Of a DNA stretch of 64,000 bases, positions 1 to 9,379 are shown in pieces. Position 1 is the first letter of the stretch. Each line of letters opens with the position of its first letter. Origin of the DNA: Mycobacterium sp. 3519A (GTDB taxonomy: Bacteria > Actinomycetota > Actinomycetes > Mycobacteriales > Mycobacteriaceae); the NCBI RefSeq assembly GCF_900240945.1, contig NZ_OESG01000014.1:2696734-2760733 (forward strand), written 5' to 3'. The notes beneath the pieces were generated by a model. That model was not told where the DNA came from. It made no database searches and saw only the letters and a program-made list of their open reading frames with translations. The position numbers were made by a program, and so were the translations under genes.

Positions 1-650
1 CCGTCGACGACGACGGCGCCCGCGGCCTCGGCATCGCTGATGTCGCCCACCAGCGCGGAGACGTCGGCACGCGACAACGGATCGGCGGCCGCCAGATACT
101 CCAACACCCGGCGAGCCGGTTCGGGCAGCGCCGCGACGAACTCCCCGACAAGTGCGGCTTGCCTGCTGTCGTCGTGGCCGGCCGGGTCGACGTCCACCCT
201 GGCCAGCAGGTCGTCCCGCCACAGTGCTGAGATCTCATCCGGCACAACGGTATTCGGGTCGACGGTGACCACCAGCTGCACCGCACCGCTGACCGCCAGT
301 TGATAAACCAGTGCGGCCGACAGTTTGTCGAGCAGATGCGCGTCGTCGACGATCAGCAGCCTGCCGTCGCTCAGCGACTCCCGCGCGGCGCTCAGCACCT
401 CGGCCGTCTTACCGGTGTCGGGCACCTCGACCAGGTGATCGAAGGCAAAGAACGGGACCGCGTCCGCCGTCCCGTAGACCCAGTCGACACGGTCGAACCG
501 TGCGGCCAACCGGTCGGCCGCCGTGCGCGCCAACCACGTCTTGCCCACGCCCGCGGACCCGATGAGCACTGTGCCCGCCTGTTCGCGCAGCCCCGCTTCG
601 ACCAACTCCAGTGCCGGTTCGGGCGGCGCGGTTACCCACTCAACTGGCAC
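1..650 (-). CDS. LuxR/LAL-type ATP-binding transcriptional regulator, N-terminal part (cut by window edge)
   Basis: The frame is open on the minus strand from a GTG at 648-650 to the window edge, giving about 216 residues. After a short lead (VPVEWVTAPPEP) it shows a Walker A motif, GSAGVGKT, near residue 30, then a Walker B-like LLIVDDAHLL near residue 100 and a helical winged-helix-like segment (DVSALVGDISDAEAAGAVVV) at the end. This order is that of the NACHT/AAA module of large LuxR-family (LAL) regulators, whose LuxR DNA-binding domain lies at the C-terminus and would be outside the window. Its start is 28 bp from the divergent log gene start. The target is unknown. The start codon is the least sure part. 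Confidence 0.75.
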   Translation of the reverse strand, partial: MPVEWVTAPPEPALELVEAGLREQAGTVLIGSAGVGKTWLARTAADRLAARFDRVDWVYGTADAVPFFAFDHLVEVPDTGKTAEVLSAARESLSDGRLLIVDDAHLLDKLSAALVYQLAVSGAVQLVVTVDPNTVVPDEISALWRDDLLARVDVDPAGHDDSRQAALVGEFVAALPEPARRVLEYLAAADPLSRADVSALVGDISDAEAAGAVVVD

Positions 651-678
651 CGCCGGAGACTATCGCTACCTTGTGCGT

Positions 679-1245
679 GTGTCCCCAGAACCCAAAGCGG
701 AATGGGCGGTCTGCGTGTACTGCGCGTCCGGCCCAACACATCCGGAGCTGTTGTCCCTGGCCGTCGACGTCGGCGAAGCGATCGCCGCGCGCGGTTGGAC
801 GCTGGTGTCCGGCGGCGGCAACGTGTCGGCGATGGGGGCGCTCGCCACCGCGGCCAGGGCGCGTGGCGGCCGAACCGTCGGCGTCATCCCCAAGGCGTTG
901 GTGCACCGGGAGGTGGCCGATACCGACGCCGACGAACTCGTCGTCACCGACACGATGCGTGAGCGCAAGCAGATCATGGAGGACCGCGCCGACGCGTTCA
1001 TCGCGTTGCCCGGCGGCATCGGCACCCTCGAGGAGTTCTTCGAAGCCTGGACAGCGGGCTATTTGGGTATGCACGACAAGCCGGTGGTCATGCTCGACCC
1101 GATCGGGCACTACGACGGCCTACTGGCCTGGCTGCACGGGTTGGTCGACAGCGGTTATGTCACCGAACGTGCGCTGGACCGGTTGGTCGTGGTCAGTGAC
1201 GTGGACGCGGCGATGGCGGTTTGCGCACCGGCATCGGGACCATGA
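679..1245 (+). CDS. LOG family protein (cytokinin riboside 5'-monophosphate phosphoribohydrolase), Rv1205-like
   Basis: The 188-residue protein has the Rossmann-like LOG fold, with VCVYCASGPTHPE near the N-terminus and the signature PGGIGTLEEFFE near residue 112, which binds the nucleotide phosphate and contributes the catalytic Glu. Family members cleave N6-modified AMP to the free base and ribose 5-phosphate, and the M. tuberculosis homologue is linked to cytokinin release. I chose the GTG at 679 because the family homology begins just after it; a GTG at 673 is equally possible. The open frame reaches further upstream, but that part overlaps the divergent LAL gene. It is followed 53 bp later by fadD6. 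Confidence 0.87.
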   Translation: MSPEPKAEWAVCVYCASGPTHPELLSLAVDVGEAIAARGWTLVSGGGNVSAMGALATAARARGGRTVGVIPKALVHREVADTDADELVVTDTMRERKQIMEDRADAFIALPGGIGTLEEFFEAWTAGYLGMHDKPVVMLDPIGHYDGLLAWLHGLVDSGYVTERALDRLVVVSDVDAAMAVCAPASGP

Positions 1246-1298
1246 CCACCCCTGGTTAGGGTGTGCCACAACAGAACAGTCGAGGGGAACGCATTTCA

Positions 1299-3080
1299 AT
1301 GAGCGACGAGAAGTCGGGGACTCGCAGCAGCGTCGGGCTGCTGGACATCGCCAGTCAAGTGCCGGGGCTCCTGATGGATCTGCCGACGATCTTGAACGGT
1401 GTGATCACCGGTTTCGGCGCGCGACCGTCGGCCAAGACGTCGATCGGCAAGGTGTTCCAGGACCGTGCCGCCCGCTACGGCGACAAGATCTTCATCAAGT
1501 TCGGTGACGAGCAGCTCAGCTACCGGGAGGCCAACGAGACGGTCAACCGCTACGCCGCCGTGTTGGCCGCCCGCGGCGTCGGGCACGGCGATGTCGTCGG
1601 CATCATGCTGCGCAACTCGCCGCAGTCGGTGCTGCTGATGCTGGCCACGGTCAAATGCGGTGCGATCGCCGGGATGCTCAACTACCACCAGCGTGGCGAT
1701 GTGCTCAAGCACAGCTTCGGTCTGCTCGGCGCCAAGGCCGTCGTCGCCGAAACCGACTTCATCGAGCCGATCACCGAAAGCGGCGCCGACACCGCCGGCC
1801 TGATGACCGTCGAGGAACTGCAGCGACTTGCCGCGACCGCGCCCACCAACAACCCGCCGACCACCGCTGCGGTGCTGGCCAAGGACAAGGCGTTCTACAT
1901 CTTCACCTCCGGCACCACCGGCATGCCGAAGGCCAGCGTGATGACGCACTACCGGTGGCTGCGCGCGCTGGCCGGCTTCGGCGGCCTTGGCATGCGGTTG
2001 ACCAGCAACGACACCCTGTACTGCTGCTTGCCGCTGTACCACAACAACGCGTTGACGGTCGCGTTGTCGTCGGTGCTGAACTCGGGTGCGACGCTGGCGC
2101 TTGGCAAGTCGTTCTCGGCGTCGAAGTTCTGGGACGAGGTCGTCCGCTACGACGCGACGGCGTTCGTCTACATCGGGGAGATCTGCGCGTATCTGCTCAA
2201 CCAGCCGCCGAAGGACACCGACCGCAACAACAAGGTGCGGGTGATCGCGGGCAACGGGTTGCGGCCCTCCATCTGGGACGACTTCACCCAGCGGTTCGGC
2301 ATCGAGCGGGTATGCGAGTTCTACGCCGCCTCGGAAGGCAACACCGCGTTCGTCAACGTGTTGAACCTCGACAAGACCACCGGCATCTGCCCGTCGCCGG
2401 TGGCCTTCGTGGAGTACGACGGTGACACCGGCGAACCGGTGCGCGACGAGAACGGCCGCGTCCGCAAGGTGAAGCCCGGCGAACCCGGACTGCTGTTGTC
2501 GAAGGTGAGCAGCTTCCAGCCGTTCGACGGCTACACCGATAAGGAAGAGTCCGAAAAGAAGTTGGTGCGCAACGCTTTTCGCGACGGCGACGTGTGGTTC
2601 AACACGGGCGACCTGATGCGCTCGCAGGGCTTCGGGCATGCGGCGTTCACCGACCGGCTCGGCGACACGTTCCGCTGGAAGGGTGAGAACGTGGCCACCA
2701 CCGAGGTCGAGGCCGCGTTGTCCACCGATCCGCAGGTCGAGGAATGCACGGTGTTCGGTGTCGAGGTGGAAGGCGCCGGCGGCCGCGCGGGCATGGCCGC
2801 GATCCAGCTCAAGGAGGGCGAGGAGTTCGACGGCAAGGCGCTGGCCAAGGCCGGCTACGAGCGGTTGCCCGGGTATGCGGTGCCGCTGTTCGTCCGCGTC
2901 GTCGGGGAGTTGGCGCACACCTCGACGTTCAAGAGCCAGAAGGTCGACCTCCGCAAGGAGGGCTACGACTCCGACGTCGAGGATCCGATCTACGTGCTGG
3001 CCGGCCGCGACGAGGGCTACGTGCCGTTCTACGACGAGTACCCGAAAGAGGTCGTCGACGGTAAGCGGCCGAAGAACTAG
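1299..3080 (+). CDS. fadD6: Long-chain fatty acyl-CoA synthetase FadD6
   Basis: The 593-residue adenylate-forming enzyme activates fatty acids to acyl-CoA through an acyl-AMP. The ATP-binding P-loop YIFTSGTTGMPKASVMTH lies near residues 198-215, and the second signature (GDLMRSQGFGHAAFTDRLGD) is near residue 436. The length and the VLACS/FATP-like C-terminus match mycobacterial FadD6. The ATG at 1299 follows a strong GAGGGGAA ribosome-binding site at 1283-1290. A long hairpin follows the stop. The acyl chain specificity cannot be read from the sequence. Confidence 0.93.
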   Translation: MSDEKSGTRSSVGLLDIASQVPGLLMDLPTILNGVITGFGARPSAKTSIGKVFQDRAARYGDKIFIKFGDEQLSYREANETVNRYAAVLAARGVGHGDVVGIMLRNSPQSVLLMLATVKCGAIAGMLNYHQRGDVLKHSFGLLGAKAVVAETDFIEPITESGADTAGLMTVEELQRLAATAPTNNPPTTAAVLAKDKAFYIFTSGTTGMPKASVMTHYRWLRALAGFGGLGMRLTSNDTLYCCLPLYHNNALTVALSSVLNSGATLALGKSFSASKFWDEVVRYDATAFVYIGEICAYLLNQPPKDTDRNNKVRVIAGNGLRPSIWDDFTQRFGIERVCEFYAASEGNTAFVNVLNLDKTTGICPSPVAFVEYDGDTGEPVRDENGRVRKVKPGEPGLLLSKVSSFQPFDGYTDKEESEKKLVRNAFRDGDVWFNTGDLMRSQGFGHAAFTDRLGDTFRWKGENVATTEVEAALSTDPQVEECTVFGVEVEGAGGRAGMAAIQLKEGEEFDGKALAKAGYERLPGYAVPLFVRVVGELAHTSTFKSQKVDLRKEGYDSDVEDPIYVLAGRDEGYVPFYDEYPKEVVDGKRPKN

Positions 3081-3081
3081 C

Positions 3082-3134
3082 GCGATTTCGGTGTGCTGGG
3101 TCGCGCTGCCCGCGACTGAACACACCCAAATCGC
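3082..3134. terminator. Long imperfect hairpin between fadD6 and folP2
   Basis: Two 24-nt arms (3082-3105 and 3111-3134) pair around a 5-nt loop with three mismatches and one G-U pair. No U-tract follows. The hairpin begins 2 bp after the fadD6 stop and ends 20 bp before folP2. It could act as a terminator-like or mRNA-stabilising element. I believe similar GCGATTT-GGTGTG hairpins recur between mycobacterial genes, but that is from memory. Confidence 0.6.
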
Positions 3135-3154
3135 AGGCCCGTAGCCTGGAAGGC

Positions 3155-4030
3155 GTGTTGTCCACCTTCTGCGGTCGTCCGGTGGCCGCCGATCGCGCCT
3201 TGATCATGGCGATCGTCAACCGCACACCGGACTCGTTCTACGACCGCGGCGCCACCTTCACCGACGAGGCCGCCAAGACGGCCGCGCACCGGGTGGTCGA
3301 AGAGGGCGCCGACGTGGTCGACGTGGGCGGTGTGAAAGCCGGCCCCGGCGAGACCGTCGGCATCGACGAGGAGATCGCCCGCGTCGTTCCGTTCATCGAG
3401 TGGCTGCGCGACACGTTTCCCGACCAGGTGATCAGCGTCGACACCTGGCGCGCCGAGGTGGCGAAGCAGGCCTGCGCGGCCGGTGCCGACCTGATCAACG
3501 ACACCTGGGGCGGCGCCGACCCCGCGCTGGCCGAGGTCGCGGCCGAATTCGGCGCCGGGTTGGTGTGCTCGCACACCGGGGGTGCCACGCCACGGACCCG
3601 GCCGTTTCGGGTCAACTACGGTATTTCCGAACGTGGTGTCGTCGACGACGTGATCGCGGAGGTGACCGCCGCAGCCGAGCGTGCGGTGGCCGTCGGCGTT
3701 GCCAGAGATGCGGTGTTGATCGACCCCACCCACGATTTCGGCAAGAACACTTACCACGGTCTTACTTTGTTGCGCCATGTGAAAGACCTTGTAAACACTG
3801 GATGGCCCGTCCTGATGGCGCTGAGCAACAAGGATTTCGTCGGGGAGACTCTGGGTGTGGGACTGACCGAGCGCCTGGAGGGCACCCTGGCCGCGACCGC
3901 TCTGGCCGCGGCGGAAGGGGCTGCCATGTTCCGCGTGCACGAAGTCGGCCCCACCCGGCGCGTGCTGGAAATGGTCGCGTCGATTCAGGGCGTGCGGCCG
4001 CCGGCGCGCACAGTGAGGGGACTGTCATGA
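3155..4030 (+). CDS. folP2: Dihydropteroate synthase-like protein FolP2
   Basis: The 291-residue TIM-barrel protein starts at a GTG and carries the pterin-binding signatures IMAIVNRTPDSFYDRG (near residue 18), DVVDVGGVKAGPGE and VISVDTWRAEVA. It belongs to the dihydropteroate synthase family. The M. tuberculosis orthologue (Rv1207) was reported not to be a functional DHPS, so its reaction is best treated as unknown. The stop overlaps the gpgS start by 4 bp (ATGA), so the two are translationally coupled. That coupling hints at a role near methylglucose lipopolysaccharide synthesis rather than folate. Confidence 0.88.
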   Translation: MLSTFCGRPVAADRALIMAIVNRTPDSFYDRGATFTDEAAKTAAHRVVEEGADVVDVGGVKAGPGETVGIDEEIARVVPFIEWLRDTFPDQVISVDTWRAEVAKQACAAGADLINDTWGGADPALAEVAAEFGAGLVCSHTGGATPRTRPFRVNYGISERGVVDDVIAEVTAAAERAVAVGVARDAVLIDPTHDFGKNTYHGLTLLRHVKDLVNTGWPVLMALSNKDFVGETLGVGLTERLEGTLAATALAAAEGAAMFRVHEVGPTRRVLEMVASIQGVRPPARTVRGLS

Positions 4031-4971
4031 CACTGACACCTGAATTGCCGGGGACGGACGTCGTCACCGGCAGATGGTTGGCCGACCACACCTGGAACCG
4101 GCCGTCCTGGACGGTCGACGAACTGGTCGCCGCCAAGGCCGGCCGGACCATCTCGGTGGTGCTGCCCGCCCTCAACGAGGAAGAAACCGTCGGCAGCGTC
4201 GTCGAGACCATCACACCGCTGCTCGGCGGGCTCGTCGACGAACTGATCGTGCTGGACTCCGGCTCCACCGACGAGACCGAGATCCGCGCGATCGCCGCCG
4301 GCGCCAGGGTGGTCAGCCGCGAGGTCGCGCTGCCCGAGGTGGAGCCGCAACCCGGCAAGGGCGAGGTGCTGTGGCGTTCGCTGGCCGCCACCACCGGCGA
4401 CATCATCGTGTTCGTCGACTCCGACCTGATCGACCCCGACCCGATGTTCGTGCCCAAGCTGGTCGGCCCGCTGCTGACCACCGACGGGGTGCACCTGGTC
4501 AAGGGCTTCTACCGGCGGCCCCTGAAGGTCAGCGGCAGCGAGGACGCCAACGGCGGCGGCCGCGTCACCGAACTGGTTGCGCGTCCGCTGCTGGCGTCGC
4601 TGCGACCCGAGCTGAGCTGCCTGCTGCAGCCGCTGGGCGGCGAGTACGCCGGCACCCGTGAGCTGCTCACCTCGGTGCCGTTCGCACCCGGCTACGGCGT
4701 CGAGATCGGGCTGCTGATCGACACCTACGACCGGCTCGGCCTCGACGCGATCGCCCAGGTCAACCTGGGGGTGCGCACGCACCGCAACCGGCCCCTGACC
4801 GAACTCGCGTCGATGAGCCGCCAGGTCATCGCGACCCTGCTGTCGCGCTGCGGCGTACCCGACTCCGGAGTGGCGCTGACCCAGTTCTTCGCCGACGGCG
4901 ACGACTACACCCCGCGCACCTCGGCGGTGTCGCTGGCGGACCGGCCGCCGATGAACACGTTGCGCAGTTAG
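4027..4971 (+). CDS. gpgS: Glucosyl-3-phosphoglycerate synthase GpgS
   Basis: This 314-residue GT81-family glycosyltransferase transfers glucose from NDP-glucose to 3-phosphoglycerate, the first step of methylglucose lipopolysaccharide synthesis. The GT-A features are visible: SVVLPALNEEETVGSVVE near residue 40, LIVLDSGSTDET near residue 74, and the metal-binding DSD in IIVFVDSDLIDPDP near residue 132. The ATG at 4027 sits inside the folP2 stop; the open frame upstream of it is only a shadow of folP2. It precedes a DivIVA-like gene by 33 bp. Confidence 0.93.
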   Translation: MTLTPELPGTDVVTGRWLADHTWNRPSWTVDELVAAKAGRTISVVLPALNEEETVGSVVETITPLLGGLVDELIVLDSGSTDETEIRAIAAGARVVSREVALPEVEPQPGKGEVLWRSLAATTGDIIVFVDSDLIDPDPMFVPKLVGPLLTTDGVHLVKGFYRRPLKVSGSEDANGGGRVTELVARPLLASLRPELSCLLQPLGGEYAGTRELLTSVPFAPGYGVEIGLLIDTYDRLGLDAIAQVNLGVRTHRNRPLTELASMSRQVIATLLSRCGVPDSGVALTQFFADGDDYTPRTSAVSLADRPPMNTLRS

Positions 4972-5004
4972 CGACCTGTCGGAGACATCCGGCAATATCG
5001 ACGT

Positions 5005-5388
5005 GTGACCCTGGTTCTGCTCTATCTGGTCGTGCTGATCCTGGTGGCCGTCGTGCTGTTCGGCCTCGGCAGCGTGCTGTTCGGCCGCGGTGAGTCGTTG
5101 CCGCCGCTGCCGCGCGCCACCACCGCGACGGTGCTGCCCGCCTCGGGCGTCACCAGCGCCGACGTCGACGCCGTCAAGTTCACCCAGACCGTGCGCGGCT
5201 ACAAGACCAGCGAGGTGGACTGGGTGCTCGACCGACTCGGTCAGGAACTCGACCTGCTTCGCGGTCAACTCGCCGCGGTGCGCGCGGCCAACGGCATCCA
5301 CGACGACATCGACGACATCGACGACATGGAAGACGTCGGCGAGCACGAGGGCGCCCACGCACTGCCCTCCGGCGAGGACGACGCGTGA
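5005..5388 (+). CDS. Small membrane protein with DivIVA-like domain (Rv1209-like)
   Basis: The 127-residue protein has one N-terminal membrane helix (residues 2-28, LVLLYLVVLILVAVVLFGLG) and then a DivIVA-type N-terminal signature (FTQTVRGYKTSEVDWVLDRLGQEL as two adjoining parts, about residues 57-80), which often mediates polar or septal protein contacts. The acidic tail is built from a 9-bp repeat (GACATCGAC) near 5305-5330 encoding DDIDDIDDM. The GTG start has no obvious strong ribosome-binding site. The last codons overlap tagA by 4 bp. The function is unknown; a scaffold role is inferred. Confidence 0.8.
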   Translation: MTLVLLYLVVLILVAVVLFGLGSVLFGRGESLPPLPRATTATVLPASGVTSADVDAVKFTQTVRGYKTSEVDWVLDRLGQELDLLRGQLAAVRAANGIHDDIDDIDDMEDVGEHEGAHALPSGEDDA

Positions 5389-5975
5389 CCGTCGCCGACG
5401 ACGGGCGCATCCGATGCGGCTGGATCGACCAATCACGTTTGGCGCCAGACGATTTCGTGCTGTACCGGGACTACCACGACACCGAGTGGGGCCGTCCGCT
5501 GCGCGATTCCGCCGCGCTGTTCGAACGGATCAGCCTCGAGGCGTTCCAGAGCGGGCTCTCGTGGTTGATCATCCTGCGCAAGCGGGAGAACTTCCGACGC
5601 GCGTTCCACGGGTTCGACGCCGAGCGCGTCGCCCGCTACACCAAACGCGACATCGACCGTCTGATGGCCGACACCGGGATCGTGCGCAACCGGATGAAGG
5701 TGGAAGCCACCATCGCCAACGCGCGCGCGCTGGCCGACCTGGACGTTGATCTCGGCGAGTTGCTGTGGTCGTTCGCGCCGCCGCCACGGCCGCGGCCCGC
5801 CGACCTGTCCCAGGTGCCCGCGGTGACGCCCGAATCGACCGCGATGGCCAAGGAGTTGAAGCGCCGAGGCTTCAAATTCGTCGGCCCGACGACGGCCTAC
5901 GCGTTGATGCAAGCCACCGGAATGGTCGACGACCACACCGCCGACTGCTGGGTCCCGGCCATCAAAGCCGCATGA
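5385..5975 (+). CDS. tagA: DNA-3-methyladenine glycosylase I
   Basis: The 196-residue base-excision enzyme removes 3-methyladenine from alkylated DNA. The family hallmarks are an N-terminal RCGWID, then YHDTEWGRPL, the helix-hairpin-helix-like core (AFQSGLSWLIILRKRENFRRAF split over residues 46-67), and a C-terminal DDHTADCW. The early Cys and His and the late His and Cys match the zinc-snap ligands of E. coli Tag. The GTG start overlaps the upstream stop (GTGA), so it is coupled to the DivIVA-like gene. Confidence 0.92.
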   Translation: MTVADDGRIRCGWIDQSRLAPDDFVLYRDYHDTEWGRPLRDSAALFERISLEAFQSGLSWLIILRKRENFRRAFHGFDAERVARYTKRDIDRLMADTGIVRNRMKVEATIANARALADLDVDLGELLWSFAPPPRPRPADLSQVPAVTPESTAMAKELKRRGFKFVGPTTAYALMQATGMVDDHTADCWVPAIKAA

Positions 5976-6081
5976 TATCGACGGTCATAGCCGGGTCTTT
6001 GCACACCGAACCCCGCGGATAGGGAACAATAGGAGAAGATCAACAGCCCGAGCGGGCCAGCTCATGTGGAGGGAGCACTCG

Positions 6082-6249
6082 ATGGCGGCGATGAAGCCCC
6101 GGACCGGCGACGGTCCACTGGAAGCAACCAAGGAGGGGCGCGGCATCGTGATGCGGGTACCACTGGAGGGCGGTGGGCGACTCGTCGTCGAACTGACCCC
6201 CGAAGAAGCGGCCGCCCTCGGCGACGAACTCAAGGGCGTCACCAGCTAG
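6082..6249 (+). CDS. DUF3117 family small protein (Rv1211-like)
   Basis: The 55-residue protein begins MAAMKPRTGDGPLEATKEGR and ends in an acidic LTPEEAAALGDELKGV helix, the pattern of DUF3117, a small actinobacterial family of unknown function. The ATG at 6082 follows a strong GGAGGGAG ribosome-binding site at 6068-6075, which favours it over an ATG at 6064. It stands alone, 106 bp after tagA, and converges on glgM with 13 bp between the stops. Confidence 0.88.
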   Translation: MAAMKPRTGDGPLEATKEGRGIVMRVPLEGGGRLVVELTPEEAAALGDELKGVTS

Positions 6250-6262
6250 GCGCGCCTACCGC

Positions 6263-7426
6263 CTACGAAGACACTTTTCGGTAGATCTCCAAAGTCTGTT
6301 CGGCGATGTGCGCCCAGGAGAATTCCTGGATGCAGCGCTGGCGGCCGGCTTGGCCGTACTGGCGGGCCCGCTGCGGGTCGGCCACCAACGAGTTGACCGC
6401 CTCGGCGAGTTGCCGCTCGAACAGCGCCGGGTCGTCCGGCGAGTAGTGCACCAGCAGACCCGTCTGCCGGTCCGCGACCACCTCGGGAATGCCGCCGACA
6501 TCGGAGGCGACCACCGCCGTCGCGCAGGCCATCGCCTCCAGGTTCACGATGCCCAACGGTTCATACACCGAGGGGCAGACGAAAACGGTGGCCGCCGAGA
6601 GTATTTCGCGAATCTTGCCGATGGGAAGCATCTCGCGGACCCAGTAGACGCCGCTGCGGGCGCGCGCCAACTCCTGCACCGCCGACGTCACCTCGGCAGC
6701 GATCTCTGGGGTGTCAGGGGCGCCCGCACACAGCACCAACTGGATCTCGGGGGCGAAGTGATGCGTCGCCGCGATCAGGTGTGCGACGCCCTTCTGTCGG
6801 GTGATCCGCCCGACGAACGCCACGATCGGGCGGGTCATGTCGACGCCGAGCTGCTCGAGCACCGAGTCGCCCGGCTCCGGGGCGGCCGGATACCAGACAT
6901 CGGTGTCGATCCCGTTGCGCACCACGTGCACCCGGTTGGGATCGAGCGCCGGATATGTCTTGAGCACGTCGTCGCGCATGCCAGAGCTGACCGCGATCAC
7001 GGCGTCGGCGGCCTCCACCGCGGTCTTCTCCACCCACGACGACACCCGGTAGCCGCCGCCGAGCTGTTCGGCCTTCCACGGCCGCATCGGCTCGAGCGAA
7101 TGCGCGGTCAGCACGTGCGGGATGCCGTACAGCAGCGCGGCCAGGTGGCCGGCCAGCCCGGTGTACCAGGTGTGCGAATGCACGACGGTGGCGTTGGACG
7201 CCCCGTTGACCATGTCGAGGTCCGCCGACAGCGTCGACAACGCCGGATTGGCGCCCTTGAGCGCCGGATCGGGTTGGTGCACGAACGCCCCCGGCCGGGG
7301 CGCCCCCATGCAGTGCACGTCGACCTGACACAGGTGGCGCAGTTGCGCGACGAGTTCGGTGACGTGGACGCCTGCCCCGCCGTAGACCTCGGGTGGATAC
7401 TCCCGAGTCATCATCGCCACCCGCAT
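6263..7426 (-). CDS. glgM: GlgM (annotated GlgA): alpha-maltose-1-phosphate synthase, GT4 family
   Basis: The 387-residue GT4 glycosyltransferase uses ADP-glucose and glucose 1-phosphate to make alpha-maltose 1-phosphate for the GlgE pathway of alpha-glucan synthesis; this is established for the mycobacterial orthologue Rv1212c. The start [20 protein letters not shown] carries the glycine-rich N-terminal loop, and the donor-site signature [19 protein letters not shown] with the EX7E glutamates lies near residue 298. The ATG at 7424-7426 is the natural start; in-frame sequence further upstream only reads antisense through glgC. It is divergent from glgC, which supplies its ADP-glucose. Confidence 0.92.
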   Translation of the reverse strand: MRVAMMTREYPPEVYGGAGVHVTELVAQLRHLCQVDVHCMGAPRPGAFVHQPDPALKGANPALSTLSADLDMVNGASNATVVHSHTWYTGLAGHLAALLYGIPHVLTAHSLEPMRPWKAEQLGGGYRVSSWVEKTAVEAADAVIAVSSGMRDDVLKTYPALDPNRVHVVRNGIDTDVWYPAAPEPGDSVLEQLGVDMTRPIVAFVGRITRQKGVAHLIAATHHFAPEIQLVLCAGAPDTPEIAAEVTSAVQELARARSGVYWVREMLPIGKIREILSAATVFVCPSVYEPLGIVNLEAMACATAVVASDVGGIPEVVADRQTGLLVHYSPDDPALFERQLAEAVNSLVADPQRARQYGQAGRQRCIQEFSWAHIAEQTLEIYRKVSS

Positions 7427-7552
7427 AGTGACGACCGTAGTAGCTGCCGGAGGTTTATTCGACCGCCAATACGCCAAATACCTTGACTGACAAAACCGAT
7501 CAATAGCACGCAATGGCTGGCAGCCACGTGCACCTGCGGATAGGTTTGATTC
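7427..7552. promoter_or_regulatory. Divergent glgM/glgC promoter region
   Basis: This 126-bp spacer is noticeably more AT-rich than its surroundings and separates the two divergent starts. Reading toward glgM there is TTGATC, 17 bp, then TATTTG. Reading toward glgC there is a TTGACT near 7482 without a clear partner. Neither gene has a strong ribosome-binding site. A shared regulator is plausible because both genes serve alpha-glucan synthesis, but no clear operator palindrome was found. Confidence 0.35.
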
Positions 7553-8767
7553 ATGAGGGAGTTGCCACACGTGCTTGGCATCGTCCTGGCCGGCGGGGAA
7601 GGCAAGCGGCTGTACCCGCTGACGGCCGACCGCGCCAAGCCGGCGGTTCCTTTCGGCGGCGCGTACCGGCTGATTGATTTTGTGCTGTCGAATCTGGTGA
7701 ACGCGCGATACCTGCGTATCTGCGTGCTGACCCAATACAAATCGCATTCGCTGGACCGCCACATCTCGCAGAACTGGCGGCTGTCCGGGTTGGCCGGTGA
7801 GTACATCACCCCGGTGCCCGCCCAGCAGCGGCTCGGCCCGCGCTGGTACACCGGTTCGGCCGACGCGATCTATCAGTCGCTGAATCTGATCTACGACGAG
7901 GATCCCGATTACATCGTCGTGTTCGGCGCCGATCACGTGTACCGGATGGACCCCGAGCAGATGGTCCAATTCCACATCGAGAGCGGCGCGGGAGCCACGG
8001 TCGCGGGCATCCGGGTGCCGCGGGCGGAGGCCAGCGCGTTCGGCTGCATCGACGCCGACGAGTCCGGACGCATCCGCGAGTTCGTCGAGAAGCCTGCCGA
8101 CCCGCCGGGCACCCCCGACGACCCGGAGTCGACGTTCGTGTCGATGGGCAACTACATCTTCACCACCAAGGTGCTGATCGACGCGATCCGCGCCGACGCC
8201 GACGACGACCACTCCGACCACGACATGGGTGGTGACATCATCCCGCGGCTGGTCACCGACGGCATGGCCGCGGTGTACGACTTCCACAACAACGAGGTGC
8301 CCGGCGCCACCGAACGCGACCACGGCTACTGGCGCGACGTCGGGACGTTGGACGCGTTCTACGACGCCCACATGGACCTGGTGTCGGTGCATCCGGTGTT
8401 CAATCTCTACAACAAGCGGTGGCCGATCCGCGGCGAGTCGGAAATGCTCGCGCCCGCCAAGTTCGTCAACGGCGGTTCGGCGCAGGAGTCGGTCGTCGGC
8501 GCGGGCAGCATCATTTCGGCTGCGTCCGTTCGCAATTCGGTGCTGTCGTCCAACGTTGTCGTCGACGACGGGGCGATCGTCGAGGGCAGCGTGATCATGC
8601 CGGGCACCCGGATAGGCCGCGGCGCGGTGGTGCGCCACGCGATCCTCGACAAGAACGTCGTCGTGGGGCCCGGCGAGATGGTCGGTGTCGACTTGGAGAA
8701 GGACCGCGAGCGGTTCGCGATCAGCGCGGGCGGCGTGGTCGCGGTCGGTAAGGGCGTCTGGATCTAG
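7553..8767 (+). CDS. glgC: Glucose-1-phosphate adenylyltransferase (ADP-glucose pyrophosphorylase)
   Basis: The 404-residue enzyme makes ADP-glucose from ATP and glucose 1-phosphate and commits carbon to alpha-glucan. The N-terminal nucleotidyltransferase domain begins [20 protein letters not shown], followed by [26 protein letters not shown] and the sugar-phosphate site are central, and a left-handed beta-helix of hexapeptide repeats ([20 protein letters not shown] and following) makes up the C-terminal third. The length equals that of Rv1213. The stop overlaps the convergent DUF4126 stop by 4 bp. Confidence 0.95.
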   Translation: MRELPHVLGIVLAGGEGKRLYPLTADRAKPAVPFGGAYRLIDFVLSNLVNARYLRICVLTQYKSHSLDRHISQNWRLSGLAGEYITPVPAQQRLGPRWYTGSADAIYQSLNLIYDEDPDYIVVFGADHVYRMDPEQMVQFHIESGAGATVAGIRVPRAEASAFGCIDADESGRIREFVEKPADPPGTPDDPESTFVSMGNYIFTTKVLIDAIRADADDDHSDHDMGGDIIPRLVTDGMAAVYDFHNNEVPGATERDHGYWRDVGTLDAFYDAHMDLVSVHPVFNLYNKRWPIRGESEMLAPAKFVNGGSAQESVVGAGSIISAASVRNSVLSSNVVVDDGAIVEGSVIMPGTRIGRGAVVRHAILDKNVVVGPGEMVGVDLEKDRERFAISAGGVVAVGKGVWI

Positions 8768-9351
8768 GTAGCTTCGGCTTTGCGTCGTCGTCGACGACGC
8801 ACGATCCGTACCACCGCCCATATCAGCGCGACGACGGCGATCAACACCAGCACGGGTACCAGGATCGCCAGGAAGACCAGACCCACGCTGGCGACGTCCT
8901 CGATCGTGGACAGCACCGGCGCGGCCACGCCCGCGGTGGCGACGTTGGCGGCGGGCCGCACCGTCGATTTCGTCAGCGACACCACCAACGCGGTGACCAC
9001 CCCGATCGCGACCGGGACCCATTGACCCGACTGCGCGAACGCGCCGGGATCGGTCACCGCGGGCGTTTGTGCGGCGGTGCCGGAACCGAACACGATGCCG
9101 CCCGCTGTCGGCCGGACGAACGTCTGGATCGCATCGTTGACGCTGTCGAGGGCGGGAATCTTGTCCGCGACGACCTCGACGGCGAGCAGCACCGCGACGA
9201 TCGTCATCACCCAGCCGTTCTCCAGCCAGGCCCAGCCGTGCGGCAAGGTGACCAGGTCGGTGAACCGCGACAGCAGGCCGAGCGCCAGCAGCGGGATGTA
9301 GGCGTTCAGCCCCGCCGCGGTGGCCAGCCCGAAGCCGGTCAGCAGTTCCAT
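8764..9351 (-). CDS. DUF4126 family membrane protein
   Basis: The 195-residue protein starts [20 protein letters not shown], typical of DUF4126. Hydrophobic segments appear near residues 5-28, 47-65, 110-135 and 155-185, and an Arg-rich tail ([12 protein letters not shown]) would face the cytoplasm. The function is unknown. It shares its last 4 bp with the convergent glgC stop (the sequence CTAG serves both). M. tuberculosis has other genes at this point. Confidence 0.8.
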   Translation of the reverse strand: MELLTGFGLATAAGLNAYIPLLALGLLSRFTDLVTLPHGWAWLENGWVMTIVAVLLAVEVVADKIPALDSVNDAIQTFVRPTAGGIVFGSGTAAQTPAVTDPGAFAQSGQWVPVAIGVVTALVVSLTKSTVRPAANVATAGVAAPVLSTIEDVASVGLVFLAILVPVLVLIAVVALIWAVVRIVRRRRRRKAEAT

Positions 9352-9379
9352 TTAGTCAGTATGGGTGTGTAGAGGTCAG

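Noticed and set aside
1296..3125. A 609-codon open frame antisense to fadD6
   Set aside because: Its composition (Arg, His, Val, Gln-rich) is the usual antisense shadow of a GC-rich gene; no family motif and no ribosome-binding site.
2929..3225. Minus-strand frame over the fadD6-folP2 junction
   Set aside because: It crosses the long hairpin and both genes in antisense and has no start signal.
5300..5335. Tandem GACATCGAC repeat as a possible CRISPR or VNTR
   Set aside because: Only about three copies of 9 bp, in frame and encoding an acidic tail; too short and without spacers.
7427..9022. In-frame minus-strand extension of glgM through glgC
   Set aside because: The glgM family start is at 7426; the extension only reads antisense through glgC and DUF4126 and looks non-coding.
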